A stretch of 64,000 nucleotides of DNA from Lacinutrix sp. C3R15 (GCF_018860825.1 NZ_JAHKPZ010000030.1:99621-163620); one strand, 5' to 3'; positions 35,845 to 43,922 are shown, counted from the stretch's first letter. A program made the numbers and translations. Notes: generated by a model not told the origin, from the letters alone.

Positions 35845-35903
35845 TTTTGAAATTGATATTGAAATTGAATTTTCTATTTCAAATTAATATTTTACTCTTA
35901 TTG

Positions 35904-35930
35904 TGGATTCCTGCCTACGCAGGAATGACA
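35904..35930. repeat. Family A hairpin repeat, single
   Basis: TGGATTCCTGCCTACGCAGG AATGACA lies between the zinc metallopeptidase gene and paaJ. Confidence 0.85.
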
Positions 35931-35973
35931 AATTGTTATAAACAATAGATTGTCTTTTTTTAGCAGGAATTGG

Positions 35974-36834
35974 TTAATTTAAAAGTGCAGAAAACGTATC
36001 TCCATTTCTAATATCACCTGTATTATAGCCTTTCATGAACCACTCCATACGTTGCTCAGATGTGCCATGGGTAAAACTATCGGAATTGACGCTTCCACTC
36101 ATTCGTTTTTGAATAGCGTCATCACCAACAGCATTGGCTGCACTTAGTGCTTCTTCTATATCTCCCGCTTGTAAATATTCTTTATTATGGTGTGCCCAAA
36201 CGCCTGCGTAAAAATCAGCTTGCAACTCTTGTGCTACCGATAATTTATTGGCTCCTGTTTGGTTGGTTTGACTTTGTAATTGTCTTACTTTGTTAGATAT
36301 GCCAAGAATGGTTTGGATATGATGTCCTACTTCATGCGCAGTAACGTAAGCGATTGCAAAATCGCCTCCTTTCGCTCCGAATCTTGTTTTTAACTCATCG
36401 AAAAACTCCAAATCCATATATAATTTTTGGTCACCTGGACAATAAAAAGGACCTGAAGCTGAAGTGGCACTTCCGCATGCTGTATTCACTGTATCTGTAA
36501 ATAACACCATTTTTGGTTCTTTGTAGTTTCCTAAGTTGTTTTCTGTAAAAATAGTGTTCCACACATCTTCGGTATCTGCTAAAACGGTTGCCATAAATTC
36601 ACCCATTTCAACTTCTTCGCTTGTTAACTCTCGTTCTTGTACCTGTTGTGTGGTTTGACTATTGGCAACCTGTTCTATAATTGGTGCTATTTGTTGGCCT
36701 GTTTCACCACCAAAGAGTTGCAACAAAATCACAACTACGGCAATAACACCACCTCCTGCAGCTAATTTACCTTTGCTTCCCATACCTCTCTGGTCTTCTA
36801 GGTTGCCACTTTGTCTTCTACCTTTCCATTTCAT
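35974..36834 (-). CDS. Putative neutral zinc metallopeptidase (YpfJ family)
   Basis: This 286-residue protein begins with the family signature MKWKGRRQSGNLEDQRG. A single transmembrane helix follows at about 27-45 (AAGGGVIAVVVILLQLFGG) and a predicted periplasmic domain holds the zinc site TAHEVGHHIQ plus the downstream glutamate in VAQELQADFYAGVWAHH. C-terminal features (FTHGTSEQRMEWFMKGYNTGD) match the family. It is embedded in the paa cluster, between paaI and paaJ, although no role in phenylacetate catabolism is known for it. Confidence 0.9.
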   Translation of the reverse strand: MKWKGRRQSGNLEDQRGMGSKGKLAAGGGVIAVVVILLQLFGGETGQQIAPIIEQVANSQTTQQVQERELTSEEVEMGEFMATVLADTEDVWNTIFTENNLGNYKEPKMVLFTDTVNTACGSATSASGPFYCPGDQKLYMDLEFFDELKTRFGAKGGDFAIAYVTAHEVGHHIQTILGISNKVRQLQSQTNQTGANKLSVAQELQADFYAGVWAHHNKEYLQAGDIEEALSAANAVGDDAIQKRMSGSVNSDSFTHGTSEQRMEWFMKGYNTGDIRNGDTFSALLN

Positions 36835-36854
36835 CTTTTAATATTTTAGTTTTT

Positions 36855-37265
36855 TTATTCCCAATCTTTTTGTGTGCGATACACGACGCCTTTAAAAAGA
36901 GCTACTAATTCGTCTCCACGTTTAACTTCAACAATATTGAAACCTAATCTGTTTTTAACGCTTTCAATCACCGATTCTGCTACAATATAATCCCCTTCAT
37001 TTAATGCTTCAATATGATTAATGCTTGTTTCTATGGATACGGCATATTTACCATGCGTGTTTGCTGCAAATCCGAAAGCTGTATCTGCTAAGGAATAACT
37101 TATACCACCATGGGCTTTACCCATACTATTTAGCATTTCTTTTCTAATGGTCATTCCGACTTTACAGCGACCGATTTCGCATTCTAGAATTTCGATGCCT
37201 AGCCAAGTACTGTAGGCGTCTTGGGATAGCATTTTATGTGGGATTTGTTCTCCGGTTAAAGGCAT
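36855..37265 (-). CDS. paaI: Phenylacetate-pathway hotdog thioesterase
   Basis: The domain is a hotdog-fold thioesterase with KAHGGISYSLADTAFGFA, in which Asp is the likely catalytic residue, and DELVALFKGVVYRT. PaaI hydrolyses hydroxylated phenylacetyl-CoA dead-end products and so recovers CoA. I chose the ATG at 37265 (136 residues) because MPLTGEQIPHKMLSQDAYST WLG aligns with normal PaaI starts. An alternative ATG at 37304 adds 13 residues and would overlap the upstream gene by 26 bases. Confidence 0.87.
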   Translation of the reverse strand: MPLTGEQIPHKMLSQDAYSTWLGIEILECEIGRCKVGMTIRKEMLNSMGKAHGGISYSLADTAFGFAANTHGKYAVSIETSINHIEALNEGDYIVAESVIESVKNRLGFNIVEVKRGDELVALFKGVVYRTQKDWE

Positions 37266-37278
37266 TAGGAATTTGGTA

Positions 37279-37662
37279 TTAGGGATTAGTCTTATTTCGT
37301 TCAATAATTTTATTTCTTAATGATGACATCATTTTAGTTAATTCAGAAATTAATTTTCTATTATTTTCATTCTGTTCAAAACTAACATACTTTCTTCTTT
37401 TAGCTTTAGTACTACAGCTTACACATTCATTAGCACTATGAATAGTATGATTAATATGTTTAACAAATTGAGCATCAGAACCAGGATATCCTTCTGCAAG
37501 GTTTAAAGCAATAGAATCTGCTGCTCTTCTAAATTGCGAAGACAAAGCATATAATTCGTGATTAGAAAATTGTTTTACTTGTTCATCTACCACTTCACCA
37601 AAATTCATAGCTTTTTGATATACTATTAAATCCTCAAATTTAAAATGGTAATTACTTTTCAT
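37279..37662 (-). CDS. Four-helix-bundle (S23/23S rRNA intervening-sequence type) protein
   Basis: This 127-residue protein has the family core FKFEDLIVYQKAMNFGEVV, SSQFRRAADSIALNLAEG and the C-terminal helix MMSSLRNKII. Such proteins form small homopentameric bundles. They are often encoded in rRNA intervening sequences or as scattered single genes in Bacteroidota, and the function is unknown. Here the gene is wedged between paaH and paaI inside the catabolic cluster. The segment KAKRRKYVSFEQNENN is a polar loop or tail. It may be a recent insertion. Confidence 0.85.
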   Translation of the reverse strand: MKSNYHFKFEDLIVYQKAMNFGEVVDEQVKQFSNHELYALSSQFRRAADSIALNLAEGYPGSDAQFVKHINHTIHSANECVSCSTKAKRRKYVSFEQNENNRKLISELTKMMSSLRNKIIERNKTNP

Positions 37663-37699
37663 ACTAATGCCTATTTCCTAATCCCTAATTCCTCTTTAA

Positions 37700-38872
37700 T
37701 TAAAAAAACGTTCTATCCTCTCTGTTTAATTTTCGTAATAACGGACTGCAACGGTATCTATCTTCATGGTACTCTTTATATAATTCGTCTAATTTAGATA
37801 CACACCAATCGATACCTTTTTCATCTGCCCAAGCTAGTAAGCCTTTTGGGTAGTTCACTCCTTTGGTCATGGCATTATCTATATCTTCAGCGGATGCGAT
37901 GTTTAAAAATAAGGCATCTGCTGCTTCATTGATAAGCATGACTAACACGCGGTTGAAAATGGTTTCTGAAATAGACGTCTCGACTGCGCTCGACGAGATA
38001 GGTGTTCGCTCTATTTTTCTTCCATTTTCATCATAATCATAATAGCCTTTTCCTGATTTTCGACCTAAATAACCGGCTTCTGCAAAACGCTTTTGTGTAA
38101 ATGATGGCTTATATCTTGGATCGAAATAGAACGCGGTAAACACCGTTTCGGTTACCGTGTAATTCACGTCGTTACCTATGAAATCCATCAGCTCGAATGG
38201 TCCCATTCGGAAACCTCCTAAAGATTTTAAACTGTGGTCTATGGTTGCAAAATCAGCTAGACCTTCTTCATATATTCTTAACGCTTCACCGTAAAAAGGT
38301 CTTGCCACTCGATTGACTATAAAGCCTGGTGTGTCTTTAGCTACTGCAACGACTTTCTTCCAATCTTTAATCGTTTGTATGGTTATTTCAAGGACTTCTT
38401 TTGACGTTTGAATGGCAGGAATAACCTCTACCAATTGCATTAAGGGCGCTGGATTAAAAAAGTGAATCCCTACACAGCGCTCTGGTTTATTCAGCGATGC
38501 CGCAATGGATGCTATGGATAAACTGGATGTGTTTGAGGCGATAATACAATCATCAGCCACATAGCTTTCTAATTCTGAAAACACTTTTTTCTTGATGTCA
38601 AGATTTTCAATAATAGCTTCAATCGTTAAATTGGAATCGGCTAAATCTTTTAGATGATTAACGTAAGTGATATTGTCTTGAATTCTATTTTTTTCAGCAG
38701 CATTTATGCGTTCTTTTTCAATTAAACGATTTAAAATTTTCTCTAAAGCCGCTTTAGCTTTATCTAAAGCCGCTTGATTGGTATCGTATAATTTTACTTT
38801 ACAACCAGAAGTTGCAGCAACTTGTGCGATACCGCTTCCCATGGTTCCAGAACCTATAATTCCTATATTCAT
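37700..38872 (-). CDS. paaH: 3-hydroxyacyl-CoA dehydrogenase of phenylacetate degradation
   Basis: This 390-residue protein starts at the ATG at 38872 (MNIGIIGSGTMGSGIAQVAA), which opens directly on the NAD-binding Rossmann motif. It oxidises 3-hydroxyadipyl-CoA to 3-oxoadipyl-CoA. HFFNPAPLMQLVEVI contains the catalytic histidine, with the C-terminal domain (MGPFELMDFIGNDVNYTV) after it. An upstream in-frame start at 38917 would add 15 residues encoded entirely by a hairpin repeat, and I reject it. It is the seventh gene in the cluster after paaE. Confidence 0.92.
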   Translation of the reverse strand: MNIGIIGSGTMGSGIAQVAATSGCKVKLYDTNQAALDKAKAALEKILNRLIEKERINAAEKNRIQDNITYVNHLKDLADSNLTIEAIIENLDIKKKVFSELESYVADDCIIASNTSSLSIASIAASLNKPERCVGIHFFNPAPLMQLVEVIPAIQTSKEVLEITIQTIKDWKKVVAVAKDTPGFIVNRVARPFYGEALRIYEEGLADFATIDHSLKSLGGFRMGPFELMDFIGNDVNYTVTETVFTAFYFDPRYKPSFTQKRFAEAGYLGRKSGKGYYDYDENGRKIERTPISSSAVETSISETIFNRVLVMLINEAADALFLNIASAEDIDNAMTKGVNYPKGLLAWADEKGIDWCVSKLDELYKEYHEDRYRCSPLLRKLNREDRTFF

Positions 38873-38889
38873 GTTTTTTACTTTTATTG

Positions 38890-38916
38890 TGGATTCCTGC
38901 CTACGCAGGAATGACA
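38890..38916. repeat. Family A hairpin repeat, single
   Basis: TGGATTCCTGCCTACGCAGG AATGACA lies 17 bases upstream of the paaH start. It produces a spurious in-frame N-terminal extension of paaH. Confidence 0.85.
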
Positions 38917-38939
38917 AAACTGATTCATTTTTTATAAGA

Positions 38940-38958
38940 TCCCGAAACTAATTCGGGA
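38940..38958. repeat. Family D short hairpin (TCCCGAA..TTCGGGA)
   Basis: A 7-bp perfect stem with a 5-base loop lies just after paaG. It is related to the hairpins at 41283 and 41378. Confidence 0.6.
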
Positions 38959-38970
38959 CAAAGTCAATTT

Positions 38971-39753
38971 TTAATTGCCTATGAATTCTGGTTTTCTTTT
39001 TTCTATAAATGCTGCAACACCTTCTGCATAATCCTTACTTTGGGCAGCTTCTATTTGTAACTTAGACTCTAAAGCCAGTTGTGCATCTAAATCGTTAGTC
39101 ATGGATTTGTTGAATAATTCTTTAATCAACCCTAATGCTTTTGTTGGCATGTTTGCTAATTTTAAAGCTAGCTTGTTTACCTCATCTTCAAAGCTTTCTA
39201 AAGGAATCATTTTATAAATCATGCCCATTTTTTCTGCTTCTTCTGCTGAAATTTTATCACCTAACATCGCTAGAGCTAATGCTTTTTGAAAACCAATAAG
39301 TCTTGGTAAAAAGAATGTACCTGCACTATCTGGAACTAAGCCTATTAAACTAAATGCTTGAATAAAGCTCACTTTTTCATGTGCAACAACAATATCACAA
39401 GCTAAAGCGATGTTTGCTCCTGCTCCAGCTGCGACACCATTTACTGCTGCAATAATTGGCTTTTTAATGGCTCTAATTCTAGTAATAATGGGATTATAAT
39501 GTTCTTCTAGTATTTTTTTAAATCCAGGATTTAATTCAGGATCTGTCACTTCTTTTAAATCTTGACCTGCACAAAATGCTTTTCCGTTTCCTGTAAGCAC
39601 AATGGCTCTAACTTCATGATTTGCTTCACAAGCATCTAAAATATCGTGAAGTAAAAATGCCATTTCACGATTAAAACTATTAAAGACCTCTGGTCTGTTT
39701 AGCGTGATGGTTGCTATTTGGTTTTCTATTATTAATTGTATGCTTTTGCTCAT
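38971..39753 (-). CDS. paaG: Ring-1,2-epoxyphenylacetyl-CoA isomerase
   Basis: This 260-residue crotonase-fold enzyme converts epoxy-phenylacetyl-CoA to oxepin-CoA and also isomerises a later intermediate. GKAFCAGQDLKEV and NGVAAGAGANIALACDIVVA form the oxyanion hole, and GLVPDSAGTFFLPRLIG contains the catalytic aspartate typical of PaaG rather than the glutamate of hydratases. It lies between paaD and paaH. Confidence 0.9.
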   Translation of the reverse strand: MSKSIQLIIENQIATITLNRPEVFNSFNREMAFLLHDILDACEANHEVRAIVLTGNGKAFCAGQDLKEVTDPELNPGFKKILEEHYNPIITRIRAIKKPIIAAVNGVAAGAGANIALACDIVVAHEKVSFIQAFSLIGLVPDSAGTFFLPRLIGFQKALALAMLGDKISAEEAEKMGMIYKMIPLESFEDEVNKLALKLANMPTKALGLIKELFNKSMTNDLDAQLALESKLQIEAAQSKDYAEGVAAFIEKRKPEFIGN

Positions 39754-39769
39754 GTTTTTTCTTTTATTG

Positions 39770-39796
39770 TGGATTCCTGCCTTCGCAGGAATGACA
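39770..39796. repeat. Family A hairpin repeat, single
   Basis: TGGATTCCTGCCTTCGCAGG AATGACA lies 17 bases upstream of the paaG start codon, at the same offset as the copy before paaH. Confidence 0.85.
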
Positions 39797-39874
39797 AAAC
39801 ATTATTATTTTTGGTCTTCGATAAAAATTGTAAAAAAGCAATTTCACTCGAACTGATGTTATCTTTTATTTCAT

Positions 39875-39902
39875 GAGATTCTTTGCTATGCTCTGAATGC
39901 CA
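39875..39902. repeat. Family C hairpin repeat, single
   Basis: GAGATTCTTTGCTATGCTCTG AATGCCA is a degenerate copy of the GAGATTCTTCG...GAATGACA family, just before the paaD stop. Confidence 0.6.
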
Positions 39903-39904
39903 TT

Positions 39905-40405
39905 TTATTTTAAACATTTAAAATAATCAAAAGGTTCCTGGCAGTCGTCACACTGAAATTGTGCTTTGCATGCTGTAGAACCAAACTGACTTACTAATCT
40001 GGTATTTGTGGAACCGCATTGCGGACACTTCACCATTTTTTTTCCTTCTAACAACACACTTTTATCTGCTTCTGCGTTTAAAGGTGCTGCAATACCATAA
40101 TCTTCTAGTGCTTTTCTACCTCTTGGCGTTATCCAATCGGTGGTCCAAGCTGGCGCAAGAATTAATTCGATTTCAGAATTATAACCTGCGGCTTTTAAGG
40201 CTGCTTTAATATCGTCACCAATAACATCCATTGCTGGGCAGCCACTATAGGTTGGTGTTATTTGCACCTTTACTATATTGTTTTCTATGACAGCTTTACG
40301 AACAACTCCCATATCCATAATAGACAATACTGGAATTTCTGGATCAGAAACTTTTTCCAGAATTGGAATTAGTATTGTATCTATATTTTGTTCTATTGTT
40401 GTCAT
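39905..40405 (-). CDS. paaD: Phenylacetyl-CoA epoxidase maturation subunit PaaD
   Basis: This 166-residue protein has a MIP18/DUF59 domain (PVLSIMDMGVVRKAVIEN... TPTYSGCPAMDVIGDDI) that supports Fe-S or iron-centre assembly, and a C-terminal zinc-ribbon-like module with CPQCGSTNT and CDDCQEPFDYFKC. PaaD is needed to build the di-iron/Fe-S components of the PaaABCE monooxygenase. The gene order paaA-B-C-D is conserved here. Confidence 0.94.
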   Translation of the reverse strand: MTTIEQNIDTILIPILEKVSDPEIPVLSIMDMGVVRKAVIENNIVKVQITPTYSGCPAMDVIGDDIKAALKAAGYNSEIELILAPAWTTDWITPRGRKALEDYGIAAPLNAEADKSVLLEGKKMVKCPQCGSTNTRLVSQFGSTACKAQFQCDDCQEPFDYFKCLK

Positions 40406-40414
40406 GTTTATTAT

Positions 40415-40442
40415 GAGATTCTTCGCTTTGCTCTGAATGACA
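40415..40442. repeat. Family C hairpin repeat, single
   Basis: GAGATTCTTCGCTTTGCTCTG AATGACA lies in the paaC-paaD gap. Confidence 0.7.
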
Positions 40443-40508
40443 TTTTGTTTTAATTTATAAGATTAGCTTCGCTGAACCCAAAGGTTTATCTGGCTTCTCA
40501 GGAATTTG

Positions 40509-41264
40509 TTACCATTCCATATTAGGATAAGCACGTTGCATGTATTGCAGTTCTGCTAATAAATACCCCATGTATTCTGTATGAATGCCTTGTTTTCCTC
40601 CTTTTTGAAAATATTTAGATTCTGGAATTTCTAAAGTTGCTTCGCTTAAAATTTCGTTAACCTTTTTATAATAGGTTTCTTTTAGCGCTGTAACATCTAC
40701 TCCGATTCCTTCATGCACCATAGCTTTATCTGCTTCGGTTTGGTGAAAAAGCTCATCTGTATAGGTCCATAAACCATCCATAGCGTCCTGCATTTTTTGA
40801 TGACTTTCTGTTGTTCCATCTCCCAAACGTTTAACCCAATCGGAAGAAAAACGCAAATGATAACGCACTTCTTTTATAGATTTATTGGCTATTGCAGCCA
40901 ATGTTAAGTCCTTACTTTTCTGTAATTCTTGTAAAAAAAGCAGGTGATAGACATCAAATAAAAACTGACGTGCCATGGTATAGGCAAAATTTCTATTAGG
41001 TTGTTCTACCAATAAAACATTGACATAGTCTCTTTCTTTACGAAGCATTGCAATAGTATCTTCGGTTCTATCATCTCCAGCAATTTTTGCTGCGTATTGA
41101 AAATAGCTACGTACTTGTCCAAATAAATCTAATGACATATTGGTGCAGGCAATATCGGTTTCAAGACTTGGGCCATGACCTGTGAGTTCTCCTAGTCTTT
41201 GACCGAGGATTAAACTGTTATCTGCGATGCCTAGTATGTATTTGTATAGGGTTTCGTTTTTCAT
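40509..41264 (-). CDS. paaC: Phenylacetyl-CoA epoxidase structural subunit PaaC
   Basis: This 251-residue all-helical ferritin-like protein has the family segments ADNSLILGQRLGELTGHGP, ARQFLFDVYHLLFLQEL and IKEVRYHLRFSSDWVKRLGDGT. PaaC pairs with PaaA in the heterodimeric core but lacks the full di-iron site. It belongs to the multicomponent enzyme that epoxidises the ring of phenylacetyl-CoA. Confidence 0.95.
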   Translation of the reverse strand: MKNETLYKYILGIADNSLILGQRLGELTGHGPSLETDIACTNMSLDLFGQVRSYFQYAAKIAGDDRTEDTIAMLRKERDYVNVLLVEQPNRNFAYTMARQFLFDVYHLLFLQELQKSKDLTLAAIANKSIKEVRYHLRFSSDWVKRLGDGTTESHQKMQDAMDGLWTYTDELFHQTEADKAMVHEGIGVDVTALKETYYKKVNEILSEATLEIPESKYFQKGGKQGIHTEYMGYLLAELQYMQRAYPNMEW

Positions 41265-41282
41265 CGATAAATTTATTTATCG

Positions 41283-41300
41283 TTCCCGTAAAAACGGGAA
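41283..41300. repeat. Family D short hairpin (TTCCCGT..ACGGGAA)
   Basis: A 7-bp perfect stem with a 4-A loop lies immediately upstream of paaC. Confidence 0.6.
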
Positions 41301-41313
41301 TCATTTAATAATA

Positions 41314-41341
41314 GAGACTCTTCGACAAGCTCAGAGCGACA
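41314..41341. repeat. Family C hairpin repeat, single
   Basis: GAGACTCTTCGACAAGCTCAG AGCGACA is a variant of the GAGATTCTTCG family, in the paaB-paaC gap. Confidence 0.65.
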
Positions 41342-41377
41342 TTGGATTTTAATTTATAATTTACTTTCAATAATGAG

Positions 41378-41398
41378 ATCCCGAAACAAGTTCGGGAT
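41378..41398. repeat. Family D short hairpin (ATCCCGAA..TTCGGGAT)
   Basis: An 8-bp perfect stem with a 5-base loop is followed by GACGC, just after the paaB stop codon. Confidence 0.7.
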
Positions 41399-41408
41399 GA
41401 CGCAAGCG

Positions 41409-41696
41409 TCACATATGTTTTACTTCGTCTGGTAAATCGTAAAATGTAGGATGACGATAGACTTTATCTTGAGCAGGCTCAAATAGTTCGCCATTATGTT
41501 CTGGATTGGATGCTGTGATGTGTTTAGATTCTACTACCCAAATACTAACGCCTTCACTACGTCTTGTGTAGACATCACGTGCGTTTTCTAATGCCATTTC
41601 TTCATCTGCTGCATGTAAACTTCCGCAGTGACGATGTTCTAATCCGTTTTTACTTCTTACGAAGACTTCCCATAAGGGCCAATTTTTTGTTGACAT
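41409..41696 (-). CDS. paaB: Phenylacetyl-CoA epoxidase subunit PaaB
   Basis: This 95-residue protein matches the family over its whole length: WPLWEVFVRSKNGLEHRHCGSL, ENARDVYTRRSEGVSIWVVES and the terminal FYDLPDEVKHM. PaaB is the small bridging subunit of the PaaABCE monooxygenase. Confidence 0.95.
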   Translation of the reverse strand: MSTKNWPLWEVFVRSKNGLEHRHCGSLHAADEEMALENARDVYTRRSEGVSIWVVESKHITASNPEHNGELFEPAQDKVYRHPTFYDLPDEVKHM

Positions 41697-41744
41697 AATA
41701 TTTATAGCTAATACCTACAAGGTTTTGAAAACCTTGCAGGATAA

Positions 41745-42701
41745 TTAAATTGCTTGTTTTTCTTTTCTTTCTTGTTTCTTTTCGGCATAAGCCATTGCTG
41801 CATCACGAACCCATTGACCTTCTTCCCAAGCATCAACTCTGGCTTTCATGCGTTCTTTATTCATTGGTCCATGGCCTTTTACTACTTGCCAAAACTCGTC
41901 CCAATCAATTTCTCCAAAATCATAACTACCACGTTCTTCGTTCCATTTTAAATCGGGATCAGGAATAGTTAAACCTATTAAATCTGCTTGTGGAACGGTT
42001 TGGTCTATGAATTGCTGACGTAAATCATCATTAGACTTACGTTTTAATTTCCATTTCATAGATTGTTCGGTATGAATAGATTCTGCATCTGTAGGACCTA
42101 ACATCATTAAACTTGGCCACCACCAACGGTTTAATGCATCTTGTGCCATTTCTTTTTGTTCTGGTGTACCATTAGCCAATTTCATCATGATTTCATAGCC
42201 TTGGCGTTGGTGAAAACTTTCTTCTTTACATACGCGAACCATGGCTCTTGCATATGGTCCATAAGAAGTATTACACAATGGCACTTGATTGATAATAGCT
42301 GCTCCATCTACCAACCAACCTATGGCTCCCATATCTGCCCAAGTAATGGTTGGGTAATTAAATATAGAGGAGTATTTAGCTTTTCCGGAGTGCAGTTGCT
42401 CATAAAGTTCTTCGCGAGAAACACCTAAGGTTTCGCAGGCAGAATACAAATATAAACCGTGTCCTGCTTCGTCTTGTACTTTTGCCAATAAGGCAACTTT
42501 TCGACGTAAGGAAGGTGCGCGTGTAATCCAATTGCCTTCTGGAAGCATCCCTACAATTTCGGAATGTGCGTGTTGCGACATTTGCCTAATATGCGTTTTA
42601 CGATATTTTTCTGGCATCCAATCTTTAGGTTCAATTTTCTCGTCGCGTGCAATACGTTCCTCGAATTGCTTTTCTAGATTTTTTACTTGTTCTTCACTCA
42701 T
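41745..42701 (-). CDS. paaA: Phenylacetyl-CoA epoxidase catalytic subunit PaaA
   Basis: This 318-residue protein carries the di-iron site. Ligands appear in [13 protein letters not shown] and [15 protein letters not shown] (two E-x-x-H motifs), together with the family start [23 protein letters not shown]. It is the oxygenase that adds one oxygen atom to the aromatic ring of phenylacetyl-CoA. It lies 95 bases after paaE. Confidence 0.96.
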   Translation of the reverse strand: MSEEQVKNLEKQFEERIARDEKIEPKDWMPEKYRKTHIRQMSQHAHSEIVGMLPEGNWITRAPSLRRKVALLAKVQDEAGHGLYLYSACETLGVSREELYEQLHSGKAKYSSIFNYPTITWADMGAIGWLVDGAAIINQVPLCNTSYGPYARAMVRVCKEESFHQRQGYEIMMKLANGTPEQKEMAQDALNRWWWPSLMMLGPTDAESIHTEQSMKWKLKRKSNDDLRQQFIDQTVPQADLIGLTIPDPDLKWNEERGSYDFGEIDWDEFWQVVKGHGPMNKERMKARVDAWEEGQWVRDAAMAYAEKKQERKEKQAI

Positions 42702-42738
42702 AATTTATAGTTGTTAGTGAATAGTTATTAGTTTATAG

Positions 42739-42764
42739 TGGATTCCTGCCTACGCAGAAATGAC
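42739..42764. repeat. Family A hairpin repeat, imperfect single
   Basis: TGGATTCCTGCCTACGCAGA AATGAC has one mismatch in the stem compared with the other copies. It is the outermost copy, between paaE and paaA. Confidence 0.75.
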
Positions 42765-42796
42765 TAATTAATGATATTCCTTTTTATAAAGGGGTT

Positions 42797-43870
42797 TTAG
42801 ACGTCGAAATCGACCACGACTTTCTCTGATGTTGGTACTGCTTGACAGCTTAGCACCAGGTTTTGTGATACTTCTTTATCATCTAATGCATAATTTATTT
42901 TCATTTCAACGCTTCCTTCTTTGACTTGGCATTTGCAGGTACTACAAACGCCTCCTTTGCATGCAAATGGCAGGTCTGCTCCTGCGCCTAAGGCGGCATC
43001 GAGAATATTATCGTAGGCTTTGGTCATGGTGAAGGTGAATTCTTTTCCGCCATCTACAATAACCACTTCTGTTCCTTCTACATTTTGCTGTGCTAATCGT
43101 TCTGCTCTTTTAATATCTTCTTCTGAGAGTCCGGTTACAAAAAGTTCAAAATGCACTAATTCTTTTGGCAATCCTGCCTTTATGAGATAGTCACTAACAT
43201 AGTTTACCATTTTTTCTGGTCCGCATAAAAACACTTCACTTGTATCTGGAATATCGATAAAAGTTTTTGTGAGTATTTGCATTTTCTCGTCGTCGAATCT
43301 TCCGTTAAACAACTCGATATCTCTTCGTTCTTTGGTTAAGAAATAATAAATTTCTAGGCGACCAAAAAAGGTGTTACGTAATTGTTCTAGCTCTTCTTTA
43401 AAGATAATGGATTTTGCGGTTTTATTTACATAAAATAGCTTACAAGTTGCATTAGGCTCTGCTTTTAAATGTGTTTTAATCATAGATAAAACTGGCGTAA
43501 CGCCACTTCCTGCAGCAAAAAACAAGTAGTTTTTAGAAGCTTCAGGTTGTGTTGAAACTCCAAAATTACCACTTGGAGCCATAACTTCTAGCACATCTCC
43601 TGTTTTTAAACTTTGGTTTACATAGGTTGAAAACTTACCTCCAGGAATTAGCTTTACTGCTACTTGCCATTGGTTATCTATAGGACTAGAACAAAGGGAA
43701 TAGGAACGACGAACATCTTCGCCATTAATATCTGCTTTTAGTGTTAAATGTTGTCCTTGACGGAATTTAAATGCGTCATGTAACTCTTCAGGAATATGGA
43801 AGGTTATCACTGAGGTGTCTTCGGTTTCCTTGTAAATATCTTTTATTTTAAGGGTATAAAATTGTGCCAT
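42797..43870 (-). CDS. paaE: Phenylacetyl-CoA epoxidase reductase PaaE
   Basis: This 357-residue protein has an FAD-binding ferredoxin-reductase domain (about 1-105; RRSYSLCSSP), an NAD(P)-binding domain (about 110-230; FFAAGSGVTPVLSM and EVFLCGPEKMV) and a C-terminal 2Fe-2S plant-type ferredoxin domain with cysteines in CKGGVCSTCKC and a fourth Cys near VLSCQAVP. It feeds electrons from NADPH to PaaA. As the first gene after the TetR-controlled promoter it leads the minus-strand paa cluster, unlike E. coli where paaA is first. Confidence 0.95.
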   Translation of the reverse strand: MAQFYTLKIKDIYKETEDTSVITFHIPEELHDAFKFRQGQHLTLKADINGEDVRRSYSLCSSPIDNQWQVAVKLIPGGKFSTYVNQSLKTGDVLEVMAPSGNFGVSTQPEASKNYLFFAAGSGVTPVLSMIKTHLKAEPNATCKLFYVNKTAKSIIFKEELEQLRNTFFGRLEIYYFLTKERRDIELFNGRFDDEKMQILTKTFIDIPDTSEVFLCGPEKMVNYVSDYLIKAGLPKELVHFELFVTGLSEEDIKRAERLAQQNVEGTEVVIVDGGKEFTFTMTKAYDNILDAALGAGADLPFACKGGVCSTCKCQVKEGSVEMKINYALDDKEVSQNLVLSCQAVPTSEKVVVDFDV

Positions 43871-43888
43871 ATGTATTTTTAAAACACT

Positions 43889-43908
43889 AAACTAACACTT
43901 GTTAGTTT
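43889..43908. promoter_or_regulatory. Palindromic operator at the paaE promoter
   Basis: AAACTAACACTTGTTAGTTT has 8-bp perfect arms with a 4-base spacer. It begins seven bases downstream (on the minus strand) of the -7 element, covering the expected transcription start. A TetR-type repressor bound here would block initiation, and the adjacent TetR gene is the obvious candidate. Confidence 0.75.
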
Positions 43909-43914
43909 GTTGCA

Positions 43915-43922
43915 CAAAGTTA
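43915..43922 (-). promoter_or_regulatory. -7 element of the paa cluster promoter (TAACTTTG)
   Basis: It is a perfect match to TAnnTTTG on the minus strand, 45 bases before the paaE start codon and next to the palindrome. No clear -33 TTG was found. Confidence 0.65.

Noticed and set aside
38873..38917. N-terminal extension of paaH (15 residues)
   Set aside because: It is encoded by a family A hairpin repeat, and the NAD-binding motif begins directly at the ATG at 38872.
28794..42764. CRISPR-like array of short palindromic repeats
   Set aside because: Copies are separated by whole genes of 0.3-3 kb, not by uniform spacers, and occur in both orientations as hairpins. No cas gene is present.
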